Positions 27,850-38,757 of a stretch of 64,000 bases of DNA are shown here, piece after piece; positions within the stretch are counted from its first letter, which is position 1, and the number at the start of each line of letters is the position of its first letter. The DNA is taken from NCBI RefSeq assembly GCF_000282455.1, contig NZ_AKJG01000046.1, positions 62,001-126,000 of the forward strand, written 5' to 3'. The position numbers and the translations under genes were made by a program. This DNA comes from Pseudomonas sp. GM74 (GTDB lineage: Bacteria; Pseudomonadota; Gammaproteobacteria; Pseudomonadales; Pseudomonadaceae). The notes under the pieces were generated by a model. The model was given only the letters and a program-made list of their open reading frames with translations, was not told the DNA's origin and searched no databases.

Positions 27850-28497
27850 GTGGCGATAAATACCATTATGAGTCTGCTGGAAAATAAGGAATTCCTGGAG
27901 TTTTTGCGTCTGGGCGTTATTTACGTTCATTTGGTGGCGTGTTGTGTGGCCATTGGTTTGGTGCTGACCAGTGATGTTGCGATGGTCAGGGACCTTCTAA
28001 AACGGAAAGTATTCACTGAGCATGATAATGCTCACATGGAAAGTCTTCAGAAGTCTGTCATCGTTGCACTAATAGCGCTGTGGGTAACGGGGGTCGCTGT
28101 CGTCGGTATTGATTACCTGGATAAAGGAGCCGATTACTTTTTGAATCCAAAGCTTCAGGCCAAAGTCATTATTGTGGCATTGCTCAGTTACAACGGCGTC
28201 CTGTTGCATCGCCTGGTACTGCCAGCCCTGCAAAAGGCAGGCTCCTTGCTCAAGCTCGGATTCAGTGCACGGATGCTGGCGTTGGCCTGCGGGTCGCTGT
28301 CGGCAGTGTCCTGGATGTATGCCGCCATGCTGGGAGTCGGGCGCCCCTTGGCCTGGAAGTATTCCCTTTCCGAACTGTTGATGGCTTATCCGCTACTGAT
28401 TTTGCTGGGGTTCCTGACGATGCTGGTGTTGACCCAGCGAGCAAAACAACAGCATGACTACGTTGCGCCTGCGCGGGCCGTAGCAAGCGCATGCTAG
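27850..28497 (+). CDS. Multipass membrane protein of unknown function
   Basis: 215 residues with about five to six membrane spans: near 22-42 (VIYVHLVACCVAIGLVLTS), 70-90 (VIVALIALWVTGVAVVGIDY), 103-120, 140-162 and 180-200. Histidines in or near the first and fourth spans could bind a metal or haem, but this is only a possibility. The start is GTG at 27850 with AAGGTGGAG upstream; an ATG six codons later is the alternative. It is transcribed alone and followed by a hairpin. No family recognised with confidence. Confidence 0.7.
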   Translation: MAINTIMSLLENKEFLEFLRLGVIYVHLVACCVAIGLVLTSDVAMVRDLLKRKVFTEHDNAHMESLQKSVIVALIALWVTGVAVVGIDYLDKGADYFLNPKLQAKVIIVALLSYNGVLLHRLVLPALQKAGSLLKLGFSARMLALACGSLSAVSWMYAAMLGVGRPLAWKYSLSELLMAYPLLILLGFLTMLVLTQRAKQQHDYVAPARAVASAC

Positions 28498-28534
28498 GCC
28501 CATACTGCGGGTAAATCCTGCGGGCTTGTCCAGA

Positions 28535-28560
28535 GCCCGAAAGGAAGCGGCCTTTCGGGC
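28535..28560 (+). terminator. Possible terminator after the membrane protein gene
   Basis: GCCCGAAAGG / CCTTTCGGGC, a perfect 10-bp stem with a 6-nt loop, 38 nt after the stop. The tail is not U-rich, so efficiency is uncertain. Confidence 0.5.
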
Positions 28561-28743
28561 GCAGGTTTCAATGCGGACCTGCACCGCAAGGTCGTTTTTG
28601 TTTTGTGTCATTCCCTTTAGCCCAATGTCGCTGCTCATTTCGATCAATAAGTTGTCATTTATGGTCATTGAGGGATGGCGGCGCGACTCTTAGTCTGTCG
28701 AACATGACTGATGGGGGCCACAGAGCTCCTGCACTTTCCGTGA

Positions 28744-30804
<2,061 letters not shown>

Positions 30805-30825
30805 TACGCAGATCCAGCGAGCCAA

Positions 30826-30852
30826 TGGCTATCGCGGGCAAGCCCGCGAAGG
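30826..30852. repeat. REP element, single copy
   Basis: GGCTATCGCGGGCAAGCCCGCG is a typical Pseudomonas REP palindrome with core GCGGGCAAGCCCGC. It sits in the intergenic space after fadH. Confidence 0.7.
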
Positions 30853-30901
30853 CGTCCTCAAGGCTGTTAAGATGCCTGTTCCCCACTCGGATCAGGCGTC
30901 A

Positions 30902-31828
30902 ATGCTTCTCCCTCCCGATACTTGGCTACCCCAGGCCCCCCTCGAACGCCTTGATCTCGACTGGCTCACCCACGCCGGCATTGAGGTGGCGATCCTGCGT
31001 CTGGACCAGATCGACCCGCTGATCAGCGGCAACAAATGGTTCAAGCTCATCGAGCACCTGAAGACCGCCGAACGCCAGGGTGGCGAAGGCATCATCAGTC
31101 TCGGTGGCGCGCACTCCAATCACCTCCACGCGTTGGCGGCGGCGGGCAAGCGCCTGGGCTTTTCCACTGTCGGCCTGTTGCGCGGCCACCCTCAGCAAAC
31201 CCCGACGGTCAAGGACTTGCAGGCGTTCGGCATGGAGTTGCACTGGCTGGGTTACGCCGGCTATCGAGCGAGGCATGAAGAGGGTTTCTGGCAACCCTGG
31301 CAAACCCGCTACCCGACGTTGCATCCGGTGCCTGAAGGGGGAGGCGGTTTGCCTGGCGCTCTGGGTTGCATGCAACTGCGGGCCAGCGTTTGCGCGCAAC
31401 TGGAGGGCTTGGGTTGGCGTGACTACGACGGCTGGTGGCTGGCCTGCGGGACCGGCACGACCCTGGCCGGCCTGGTGCTGGCCGAAGCGGGGGATCATCC
31501 GGTGTACGGTGCCCTGGCGGTACCTGACGATCACGGGGTGGCGCAGCAGGTCGAGAGGATCGTGCGGGAAGCGGGTCTGATCGCTGCAGCTTATGAGCTG
31601 TTCGAGGCCAGTCGCGGCGGGTTTGCCAAGGTTGATCCGCTGCTACTCGACTTTATCGAAAAGACCGGGAAGGGTAGCGGCATTCCCCTGGAACCGCTGT
31701 ACACCGGCAAGGCTCTCATGGCCCTCAAGCAACAAGTCGAGGTGGGTAAGTTCGCCCGGGGCACGCGGCTGATCTTCGTCCACACCGGCGGTTTACAGGG
31801 ACGAAGGGGGTTCAGTCTACAAATCTGA
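30902..31828 (+). CDS. D-cysteine desulfhydrase / ACC deaminase-like PLP enzyme
   Basis: 308 residues of the tryptophan-synthase-beta-like PLP fold. The PLP lysine is in LISGNKWFKL, and the substrate/phosphate region follows in SLGGAHSNHLHALAAAGKRL. A glycine-rich phosphate loop is in WLACGTGTTLAGL and the C-terminal substrate-side motif is FVHTGGLQG. These features match DcyD and ACC deaminase relatives; true ACC deaminase activity cannot be claimed from sequence alone. The start could be ATG 30902 (MLLPPDTWL) or ATG 30872. Neither has a strong ribosome site; I prefer 30902 by family N-terminus. Confidence 0.85.
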   Translation: MLLPPDTWLPQAPLERLDLDWLTHAGIEVAILRLDQIDPLISGNKWFKLIEHLKTAERQGGEGIISLGGAHSNHLHALAAAGKRLGFSTVGLLRGHPQQTPTVKDLQAFGMELHWLGYAGYRARHEEGFWQPWQTRYPTLHPVPEGGGGLPGALGCMQLRASVCAQLEGLGWRDYDGWWLACGTGTTLAGLVLAEAGDHPVYGALAVPDDHGVAQQVERIVREAGLIAAAYELFEASRGGFAKVDPLLLDFIEKTGKGSGIPLEPLYTGKALMALKQQVEVGKFARGTRLIFVHTGGLQGRRGFSLQI

Positions 31829-31844
31829 AACGCACGGCAAATCA

Positions 31845-31936
31845 ATGTGGGAGCGAACTTGCTCGCGATGGCGGTGTGTCAGTCGACAAATGCGCCGAAT
31901 GCAATACCCTCATCGCGAGCAAGCTCGCTCCCACAT
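31845..31936. repeat. REPIN (paired inverted REP elements)
   Basis: ATGTGGGAGCGAACTTGCTCGCGATG and its near-exact inverse CATCGCGAGCAAGCTCGCTC plus CCACAT flank a spacer of about 40 bp. This is the classical P. fluorescens-type REP doublet, between two convergent genes. Confidence 0.85.
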
Positions 31937-31951
31937 TGGAATTCATTGGTC

Positions 31952-32512
31952 TCAGGCGTCGCGGTTCACCCGCTTGGGCATCATCCGCAGCAGGGTGTTA
32001 TCGCCCACCACATAGTGGTGATACAGCGCGGCCGCGGCATGCAGGCCGATCAGCCAATAGCCGATAGTGCCGCCGAGCTCATGCCAGTCCTGGAGTTGTT
32101 TGGCCAGGTCCTTGTTTTCCGCTACCAGCATCGGCAGGTCGAAACCGTAGAACATCACCTGATTGCCTTTGGCGCTGGTGACCAGCCAGCCGAGAATCGG
32201 CGTGACGATCATGAAAATGTACAGCGCCCAGTGCATCAGCCTGGCCAGCGTCGTTTGCCAGTGCGGCGACGCCGGGAAGATCTGCGGCGCCGGGCCGAAA
32301 CTGCGTGCGAACAATCGCAGCCAGACCAGAACGAATACGGTCAGGCCGAGCATGAAGTGTGATTCGACGATCAGCGTGCGCCCGCCACTGCCCTTGGGAA
32401 AGAACCCGCGAAACTCGATACAGGCGTAAACCAGCACCAGCAGGACCAGCATCAACCAATGCAGCGCGATCGATATGGTGCTGTAGCGCGACTCGGAGTT
32501 TTTCCACGGCAT
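31952..32512 (-). CDS. Cytochrome b561 (CybB type)
   Basis: 186 residues, four membrane spans with the haem-ligand histidines in ALHWLMLV, VESHFMLGL, LMHWALYIF and LIGLHAAAALYHHY. This is the b561 superfamily pattern for transfer of electrons between ubiquinol and periplasmic acceptors such as superoxide. ATG 32512 gives MPWKNSESRYSTISIALHW, the normal family start. Its 3' end faces the PLP enzyme gene across the REPIN. Confidence 0.92.
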   Translation of the reverse strand: MPWKNSESRYSTISIALHWLMLVLLVLVYACIEFRGFFPKGSGGRTLIVESHFMLGLTVFVLVWLRLFARSFGPAPQIFPASPHWQTTLARLMHWALYIFMIVTPILGWLVTSAKGNQVMFYGFDLPMLVAENKDLAKQLQDWHELGGTIGYWLIGLHAAAALYHHYVVGDNTLLRMMPKRVNRDA

Positions 32513-32714
32513 AACGGTGTTCCTCAGAGGTCCGGTTTAAAGCCACCGCTGTTGTTCGACGGTGAGCTTTAACTGTAATCCTGTTTCACCGGGTTTGCCT
32601 GAGGCGATTGGTCGCTGAAGCCCTGGTTCAGGTAATAGACAGAAAGCACTATCACCGCCACGAAAAAGGGGACTTGCGTCCCCTTGCGGTATTGCCTTGT
32701 GCAGCCCTAAACCA

Positions 32715-34109
32715 TCAATAGATGTCCTTCGACAACAAGGTGAACGGCGTCTTCACCAGAATCTTCAGGTCCAGCCACAGCGACCAGTTGTTGATGTACT
32801 TGAGGTCGATCTCGACACGCTTCTGCATTTTGTCGATGGTGTCGGTCTCGCCACGACAACCGTTGATCTGCGCCAGGCCAGTGATGCCCGGTTTGATTCG
32901 ATGGCGCGCCATGTAGGCGAGAATTTTCCCCGAGTAGTAGTTGTTGTGCGCGATGGCGTGAGGGCGCGGGCCGACCAGTGCCATGTGTCCTTGCAGCACG
33001 TTGAACAGTTGCGGCAACTCGTCCAGCGAAGTACGACGGATGAAGCGTCCGACGGCGGTGATACGCGAGTCGTTACGGCTCGCCTGCTTGACCTCATGGT
33101 CGTCGTGCACGCGCATGGAGCGGAACTTCCAGACCTGAATCACCTTGCCGTTCCAGCCATGGCGGTCCTGCTTGAAGAACACCGGGCCGGGGGAGTTGAG
33201 CTTTACGGCCAGGGCAATGACCAGCAACACCGGGCTCAGCAGGATAATGGCCAGCAGGGCCACGCTTTTTTCCACCAGGCTTTTGCTGAGCGCGGCAGTG
33301 GGCCGACTGGTCAGCGGACTTTCGTTCAAGTAGATCGCCGGCAGGCCGTCCACGACTTTCACCGAGTGATTGAGCAGCGTCAGGCTGTTCAAGTCCGGCA
33401 CCCAGACCACGTCAACGTTGGCATCGAGCAAATCGACGTACATGGCTTCGATTTTTGCCGCTTCCGACAGGGGTAGCGTGATGTACAAACGACGGATGTC
33501 ATGGGTCTTGATCAGCTCCAGCAGGTCCTCCTGGGCGCCGACGATGCGCGGTGCGCCCGGCTCCAGGGCAGGAAGGGCACCGTTGCTGACCAGGCCCACC
33601 AATGGCAGGTTTTCGAGGTCGCTCAGCTTGTTCGCCAATCCCAGCGCCAGTTCACCGGTGCCGACGATCAGGGTTTTATGCTCGCTTTTGCGTGACCGCT
33701 GGTAGAACTTCGAGAACGCATGCAGCGGCGCATACAGCAACGCCTGGCCGAGGAAGCCGTACACCGCCCAACCCAGGATGACTTGTCGGGAAAACAGCTC
33801 ATCGGCCTTGCAGACAAACGCGATGCAGGCCAGCGCCGCCATCGTCATGGACCAGCCCATGAACAGGCGTCCCAGCCCTGACAGATAATTGTCTCTTTTG
33901 CGGTACACGCCGCTGAACGTATAAGCCGGAACCGAGGCCAGGACGGCGAGCGTTGCGCACATTCGGTAATAGAACTCGACCGTTCCAGTGTGCCGCTCGG
34001 CAAGTATGAACAACAGAGAAACTACAAAACCCTGTGCCAGCGCCCACTGCCCCCAAAAGGTAAGTCCCTTGAGGCCGGTGTTTCGATTGATACTAAGAGT
34101 AAGATCCAT
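32715..34109 (-). CDS. Undecaprenyl-phosphate glucose phosphotransferase (WcaJ/PssY type)
   Basis: 464-residue membrane enzyme that starts exopolysaccharide repeat synthesis by placing a sugar phosphate on undecaprenyl phosphate. The N-terminal half has about four spans plus a CoA-binding-like Rossmann segment (TLIVGTGELALGLANKLSD). The C-terminal half is the bacterial sugar transferase domain: one hydrophobic helix (LLAIILLSPVLLVIALAVKL), then PGPVFFKQDRHG, KFRSMR, RRTSLDELPQLFNV and GPRPHA. ATG 34109 has GGGG about 7 nt upstream; the frame starts 8 codons earlier. No other polysaccharide genes are adjacent. Confidence 0.9.
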   Translation of the reverse strand: MDLTLSINRNTGLKGLTFWGQWALAQGFVVSLLFILAERHTGTVEFYYRMCATLAVLASVPAYTFSGVYRKRDNYLSGLGRLFMGWSMTMAALACIAFVCKADELFSRQVILGWAVYGFLGQALLYAPLHAFSKFYQRSRKSEHKTLIVGTGELALGLANKLSDLENLPLVGLVSNGALPALEPGAPRIVGAQEDLLELIKTHDIRRLYITLPLSEAAKIEAMYVDLLDANVDVVWVPDLNSLTLLNHSVKVVDGLPAIYLNESPLTSRPTAALSKSLVEKSVALLAIILLSPVLLVIALAVKLNSPGPVFFKQDRHGWNGKVIQVWKFRSMRVHDDHEVKQASRNDSRITAVGRFIRRTSLDELPQLFNVLQGHMALVGPRPHAIAHNNYYSGKILAYMARHRIKPGITGLAQINGCRGETDTIDKMQKRVEIDLKYINNWSLWLDLKILVKTPFTLLSKDIY

Positions 34110-34499
34110 ACAATATCCCCAAAAGACGTCCATTCAGGTTTCGACAGTTGAAATCCGAGTTGTTAAGTAGGCTTATTATTGTTGTTGGAACAGTGTCCTG
34201 AGGTAACAACGTCGATATGGCGAACTGTCGTCAGTCAATAGACTAAGTTATTGGCGGAGTTGCTGTCTGACGAGTTCTAACAAGATGGCAAAGTGCCAAC
34301 TATCAGGATTTTAGAAAAGGTCGAGCGTTAGAAAAGGTCGAATGGAAGGAGGTGAATAATTAGAGTGGTCTTTGGTATTGTAGGAGGGGTGGGGATGAGG
34401 GCGGTCTGACTGGCGCGGAGGTTGAAACCAAACAGAGTGCTTTTTTATTGTTGTAATCGCACTGTTTCTGTTTGTTTTATTCGCTAAAAGTGGGGATGT
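34110..34499. other. Gene-free control region with direct repeat
   Basis: 390 bp, AT-richer than flanks, upstream of the sugar transferase gene and downstream of the regulator gene. A 14-bp direct repeat TTAGAAAAGGTCGA occurs at 34311 and 34328 (17 bp apart), and an inverted repeat TGGCA-AAG-TGCCA near 34286. These are candidate sites for the neighbouring winged-helix regulators. No coding ORF recognised. Confidence 0.4.
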
Positions 34500-35159
34500 T
34501 TACGCCACGACTTCCTGGATCAGGCAATAGCCACGATTTCTTACTGCACGAAACAGCCGTTCACCGTTGCTGGCCATTTTGAATTTGTCTTGCAGTCGAC
34601 TCAGGCACATTTCCAGGCCGCGATATTGTTCCGGCTCCCTGCCGATGCTGAGGATCAGTTCGTCTCGACTGACGACACGCTCTTCATGGTGCAGCATTTT
34701 CTTTACCAGTGCGGCTTCCAAACCGGTAAGGCTGATCTCGACGCCCTCTTTTGCCAATACGCTTTGATCCTTGTCGAGTTGCCAGGCTTCGCTGTAAGGC
34801 GAGTCGCCCTCGATTGTTCGCGCAATGTCGTTGGCTGCCCCGGCGGTTGCCGGCATGCTGTGGAATGGATTCGTCGATTGCGCTGCCAGCCATTCGGATT
34901 CCAGGGTGGCCAATAGTCGCTGTGTATCATGTTCGATACTGCGCGCGACGTTCTTCCTTGAAACGTTTGGGTAGCTGAACTCCATCAGCACGGGAGCGGA
35001 AGAGGGCGACGCGGCACCTTCAATAAACATCTGTGCCTGAGAGGTGCCAAACGAGTTGAAGCGCTCACTGGACAGGATGGTCTCAAGTTCACGCTGCGAC
35101 GTAGTGCTGTGGGTCACGACGACAAAGTATTTCCTTGGGAGGGTTGTACTAGTTTCCAT
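34500..35159 (-). CDS. Winged-helix (OmpR-type) transcriptional regulator
   Basis: 219 residues. The last ~100 residues form an OmpR/PhoB-like winged helix: VEISLTGLEAALVKKMLHHE, VVSRDELILSIG, LEMCLSRLQDKFK and RAVRNRGYCLIQEVVA. The N-terminal ~120 residues are not a recognisable receiver; there is no phosphoacceptor pattern. I chose ATG 35159 (METSTTLPRK) because AGGAGAG stands just upstream; the open frame runs 71 codons further through gene-poor DNA. Target unknown. It lies next to a second regulator of the same class and an orphan sugar transferase. Confidence 0.75.
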   Translation of the reverse strand: METSTTLPRKYFVVVTHSTTSQRELETILSSERFNSFGTSQAQMFIEGAASPSSAPVLMEFSYPNVSRKNVARSIEHDTQRLLATLESEWLAAQSTNPFHSMPATAGAANDIARTIEGDSPYSEAWQLDKDQSVLAKEGVEISLTGLEAALVKKMLHHEERVVSRDELILSIGREPEQYRGLEMCLSRLQDKFKMASNGERLFRAVRNRGYCLIQEVVA

Positions 35160-35455
35160 GTCTCTCTCCTGAAGTACACACCAAATTTGGCGAAAAGATG
35201 ATCGGCAGGGGAGTAATAACTCCCTCGGAAGTAATCGAAAGGCAGGGTCTGGGCCCAAATTTGGCCCTCGATAGGTTCCACTCGATCTACAGCTACAGAA
35301 TAAACTCTTATTGTTATGGCCCGATGTTGCCTCGGTGATTGAATCGATAAGTGCCGTCAGTATGAAATACAAAAAAAACGATGAAGTCGAGACCTTTGTA
35401 TCGTTGAGGAAAATCGCCTGTTGAATTGATATTAAAGCGCCATCCCTGCGGTGTA

Positions 35456-36196
35456 TCAGGGGGTCGAGATCAGCCCCCTCATCAGCCGGTACCCATGCCC
35501 CCGGATGCTCTGGATGGCGTTCGTACCATACATGTCCTTGATTTTTCCACGAAGGCGACTGATCGACTTTTCCAGCGCCCTGGGGTCATAGAAGTTGGTG
35601 TTGAGCCCCATGATATTGGCGATTTCATCGTGGCTTAGTATGTGATTACTGGTTTGCGCAAAGGCTTCCAGGATCTTCATTTCTGCAAAGGAAATGTCCA
35701 GCTTCTTGCTGGTGCCCAGTAGGCAAATACGGGTGGGGTCTAATATCAAATTGATATCTCTTTGCCATTCTTCACTGTTGAAGAACTCGGCGAGCAACTC
35801 GGAGCTTTCATCGGAAAGGGTATTGAACTTGATACAGTAGTCGGCCCCCGCAAGATAGTACTTGATCTTGTTGTAGGTGCCTCGGCCCGTGATCACCGCG
35901 CAAATGATGGGTTTCAAGTTGCCGGTGCGCAGGTCTTCCACTAGCGCGAGGCTTTCCTCGAGGGCCTGGGGGCTGTCGATGATGATGAAGATGGCGCGGT
36001 ACGAACCAGAGCGTTCATTCTTCTTGAATGAACTAGTGTAGGCGTTGGCCTCTAGTGCCATATCGGTCCGCACATGCCTTGCGACTAGCGCTCTAAAATG
36101 TTCAGCCACGCCACGGGTACGACCCAGAGTGAGAACTCCGGGTTCATCGTTAGTCTGGCGCTGGCTTCTAGTCGCTAAGTTCCCTGTAAGCATCAT
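35456..36196 (-). CDS. Response-regulator-like winged-helix protein with divergent receiver
   Basis: 246 residues. The N-terminal ~150 residues look like a worn receiver: IFIIID could hold the phosphoacceptor Asp, AVITGRG the Thr, and AGADYCIKF the Lys. The acidic pair near the start is not evident. The C-terminus is a winged helix (ISFAEMKILEAFAQTSNHIL, SRLRGKIKDMYG, IQSIRGHGYRLM). The start at 36196 has no good ribosome site, so the true start may be later. Partner kinase not seen. Confidence 0.7.
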   Translation of the reverse strand: MMLTGNLATRSQRQTNDEPGVLTLGRTRGVAEHFRALVARHVRTDMALEANAYTSSFKKNERSGSYRAIFIIIDSPQALEESLALVEDLRTGNLKPIICAVITGRGTYNKIKYYLAGADYCIKFNTLSDESSELLAEFFNSEEWQRDINLILDPTRICLLGTSKKLDISFAEMKILEAFAQTSNHILSHDEIANIMGLNTNFYDPRALEKSISRLRGKIKDMYGTNAIQSIRGHGYRLMRGLISTP

Positions 36197-36754
36197 GCAT
36201 TGACTCGAATAGGTGCTGACATCGGGATGTTAAAGCACCGGTTCTCATCTGTGACTGACAATTGGTAACATTTACGCGAATTTTAGACGTGGCTCCCGAG
36301 TTTTCTAACAATACTTAAGCTTTTCAAGCTTTTAGTTGATTTTCTCGGTGGGCTGAACTAGTGAAATATCGTCGTTAGATGGTGGCAATATGGAATTGTG
36401 CCACTATTTTGAAACGATGGCGATTTGTTTTTTATGTCCTTTTGCCACTGTTTGGCCCACTGCGTGCCATCATTCATGCCAAGGTGCTGAATCCAGTAAG
36501 ACACACAATTAGTGTGAGGGCGGTCACACTTTATTGAGTGGCGAGACTTTTTTCTACTGAATACCTAAATATATTTCCGAGGTGTTCGTACTCGGACGAT
36601 TATTAACATGGCTTGAGTGTGTCTTTTGATAAGACATATTCTCCCTCGCTACATCAGGTAATGGGTGTGGATGTCTCGATTGTTTTGCTTGAGCTACTCA
36701 ATATCTGAGTGCAGTTGACGGATCGTTCCCAAAGAACGGTCTGACGGAGGATTG
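36197..36754. other. Gene-free AT-rich stretch
   Basis: 558 bp between the divergent regulator and uppP. No ORF with a credible start is present. An inverted repeat GTGGCA / TGCCAC (11-bp spacer) lies near 36384-36406. Presumably it contains both promoters; I see no clear consensus boxes. Confidence 0.4.
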
Positions 36755-37588
36755 ATGGATTTCTGGACCCTTTTCAAAGTGTTGATCCTGGGCGCGGTAG
36801 AAGGCCTGACTGAGTTTTTGCCGATCTCCAGTACGGGCCACCAGATTATTGTTGCGGACTTGCTGGAATTTGGCGGTGAACGCGCCATGGCGTTCAATAT
36901 CATTATTCAGCTGGGCGCAATTCTTGCCGTTGTCTGGGAGTTTCGCCGCAAGATTTCGCAGATCGTCAAAGGACTGCCCACCCAACGCAATGCACAACGA
37001 TTCACCCTGAACTTGCTGATCGGTTTTCTTCCGGCCGTGGTTCTGGGTGTCTTGTTCGCTGACCAGATTCATCACTACCTGTTCAACCCGATCACCGTGG
37101 CAGTCGCCTTGGTCGTGGGCGGCATTGTCATGTTGTGGGCGGAGCAGAGGGACCACGTGGTGCACGTCGACCATGTCGACGACATGCGCTGGTCGGATGC
37201 ACTGAAGGTAGGCTTCGCGCAATGCCTGGCGATGATCCCGGGCACTTCCCGTTCCGGATCGACCATTATCGGTGGCTTGCTGTTTGGCCTGTCGCGCAAG
37301 GCGGCCACCGAGTACTCGTTCTTCCTGGCGATGCCCACCATGGTCGGTGCGGCGGTGTATTCAGGCTACAAGTACCGGGAGCTGTTCCAGACCGGCGACC
37401 TGCCGGTTTTCGCCCTGGGCTTCGTCACAGCGTTCTTTTTCGCCATGATCGCCGTACGCGGCCTGCTCAAGTTCATTGCGAACCACAGCTATGCCGCCTT
37501 CGCGTGGTACCGGATTCTTTTCGGATTGTTGATCCTGGCAACCTGGGCATTCGGCTGGGTGAACTGGACGGCGGCGGCCGCCAGCTGA
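36755..37588 (+). CDS. uppP: Undecaprenyl-diphosphatase UppP (BacA)
   Basis: 277-residue integral membrane phosphatase that recycles undecaprenyl diphosphate to the lipid carrier used for peptidoglycan and surface glycans; extra copies give bacitracin resistance. Motif 1 is [14 protein letters not shown] with the catalytic Glu/Ser/His set, and motif 2 is [12 protein letters not shown]. About eight membrane spans. ATG 36755 has GGAGG 5 nt upstream; a TTG directly before it gives the frame one extra codon. Its substrate links it chemically to the sugar transferase nearby, but the genes are not an operon. Confidence 0.95.
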   Translation: MDFWTLFKVLILGAVEGLTEFLPISSTGHQIIVADLLEFGGERAMAFNIIIQLGAILAVVWEFRRKISQIVKGLPTQRNAQRFTLNLLIGFLPAVVLGVLFADQIHHYLFNPITVAVALVVGGIVMLWAEQRDHVVHVDHVDDMRWSDALKVGFAQCLAMIPGTSRSGSTIIGGLLFGLSRKAATEYSFFLAMPTMVGAAVYSGYKYRELFQTGDLPVFALGFVTAFFFAMIAVRGLLKFIANHSYAAFAWYRILFGLLILATWAFGWVNWTAAAAS

Positions 37589-37644
37589 ACAGGCGAGCCA
37601 GGCGGATCAAACCGCCTGGCTTAATTGGCGAGAACAACCGGGCA

Positions 37645-38655
37645 TCAACGCCCTTCAAGCAACCCGGCAGCTTGATCCAGCAAGGCCAGGGGCTCCTTGG
37701 CCTTGTGGATATCCACCGACAACAACTGCCGAAACTTGCGCGCCCCCGGGAACCCGGTGCCCAGCCCCAGCACATGGCGAGTGATGTGGTGCATCGAACC
37801 GCCAGCGTCGATGTGTGCGGCGATATACGGCCGCAACTGTGCCAGTGCTTCGGCCCGCGTGATCACCGGCGCCGTGCTGCCGAACAGCTGCTGATCCACC
37901 TCGGCCATCACATAAGGGTTGTGATACGCCTCGCGGCCCAACATCACGCCGTCGAACGTCTGCAAATGCTCGTGGCAGGCCTCCAGCGTCTTGATCCCGC
38001 CGTTGAGAATAATCTCCAGCTCGGGGAAATCCGCCTTCAACCGCGCCGCCACGTCATAACGCAGGGGCGGGATGTCACGGTTCTCCTTCGGCGACAACCC
38101 CTCCAGAATCGCAATCCGCGCATGCACGGTAAAACTGGTGCACCCGGCATCCCGCACCGTGCCAACGAAATCACACAACTCCTCGTAACTGTCCCGGCCA
38201 TTGATCCCGATACGGTGCTTGACCGTCACCGGAATCGACACCGCATCCCGCATCGCCTTCACACAATCGGCCACCAGTTGTGGGTGCCCCATCAGGCACG
38301 CGCCGATCATATTGTTCTGCACCCGATCACTCGGGCAACCGACATTCAGGTTCACCTCGTCGTAACCATGCTCCTGCGCCATGCGAGCACACGCGGCCAG
38401 GTCCAGGGGCACACTGCCACCGAGCTGCAGGGCCAGCGGGTGCTCGGCCTCGTTGTGCCGCAGGAAACGCTCGTGATCGCCATTGAGCAGGGCACCGGTG
38501 GTGACCATTTCGGTGTAGAGCAGGGCGTTTTTCGACAGCAGGCGCAGGAAGAAGCGGCAGTGGCGGTCGGTCCAATCCATCATGGGTGCAACGGAAAACC
38601 GCCTGGACAGCGCGTGACCTGTGTTTACTGGGCTAGATTGGGTGTTTTGTACCAT
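37645..38655 (-). CDS. dusA: tRNA-dihydrouridine synthase A
   Basis: 336-residue FMN enzyme that reduces uridines in the tRNA D-loop. TIM-barrel motifs are SVAPMMDWTDRHCRFF, LQLGGSVPLDLA, the catalytic Cys in NVGCPSDRVQNN, VTVKHRIGI and GGIKTLEAC. ATG 38655 (MVQNTQSS) is chosen; a TTG three codons upstream is possible. The first codons border the prophage integrase region. dusA is an established integration site whose 5' end phages replace, so the promoter and first codons may come from the phage. Confidence 0.95.
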   Translation of the reverse strand: MVQNTQSSPVNTGHALSRRFSVAPMMDWTDRHCRFFLRLLSKNALLYTEMVTTGALLNGDHERFLRHNEAEHPLALQLGGSVPLDLAACARMAQEHGYDEVNLNVGCPSDRVQNNMIGACLMGHPQLVADCVKAMRDAVSIPVTVKHRIGINGRDSYEELCDFVGTVRDAGCTSFTVHARIAILEGLSPKENRDIPPLRYDVAARLKADFPELEIILNGGIKTLEACHEHLQTFDGVMLGREAYHNPYVMAEVDQQLFGSTAPVITRAEALAQLRPYIAAHIDAGGSMHHITRHVLGLGTGFPGARKFRQLLSVDIHKAKEPLALLDQAAGLLEGR

Positions 38656-38757
38656 TTTGCTCAACGTGTTTATAGCGTATTTTTAGGCGTTTTCAGGCGT
38701 TTTTTCAAGGTTACTGGTACAATGTACCAATCACTTTTGGAATTGTACCAGTCGACT
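38656..38757. other. Prophage left junction (attL region) and integrase control region
   Basis: About 100 AT-richer bases between the divergent starts of dusA and integrase. A perfect inverted repeat TGGTAC-AAT-GTACCA lies at 38715-38729, and further TGTACC half-sites occur at 38649 and 38745. The core attL should be here or in the first ~100 bp of dusA. It cannot be fixed without the right end of the prophage, which is outside the window. Confidence 0.5.

Noticed and set aside
31845..31936. Insertion sequence with terminal inverted repeats
   Set aside because: Only ~92 bp, no transposase; it is a REP doublet.
37135..38757. Upstream extension giving a 920-residue integrase
   Set aside because: The extra 541 codons run through uppP in another frame and antisense to dusA; no similarity to integrases and the ATG at 38758 gives normal length.
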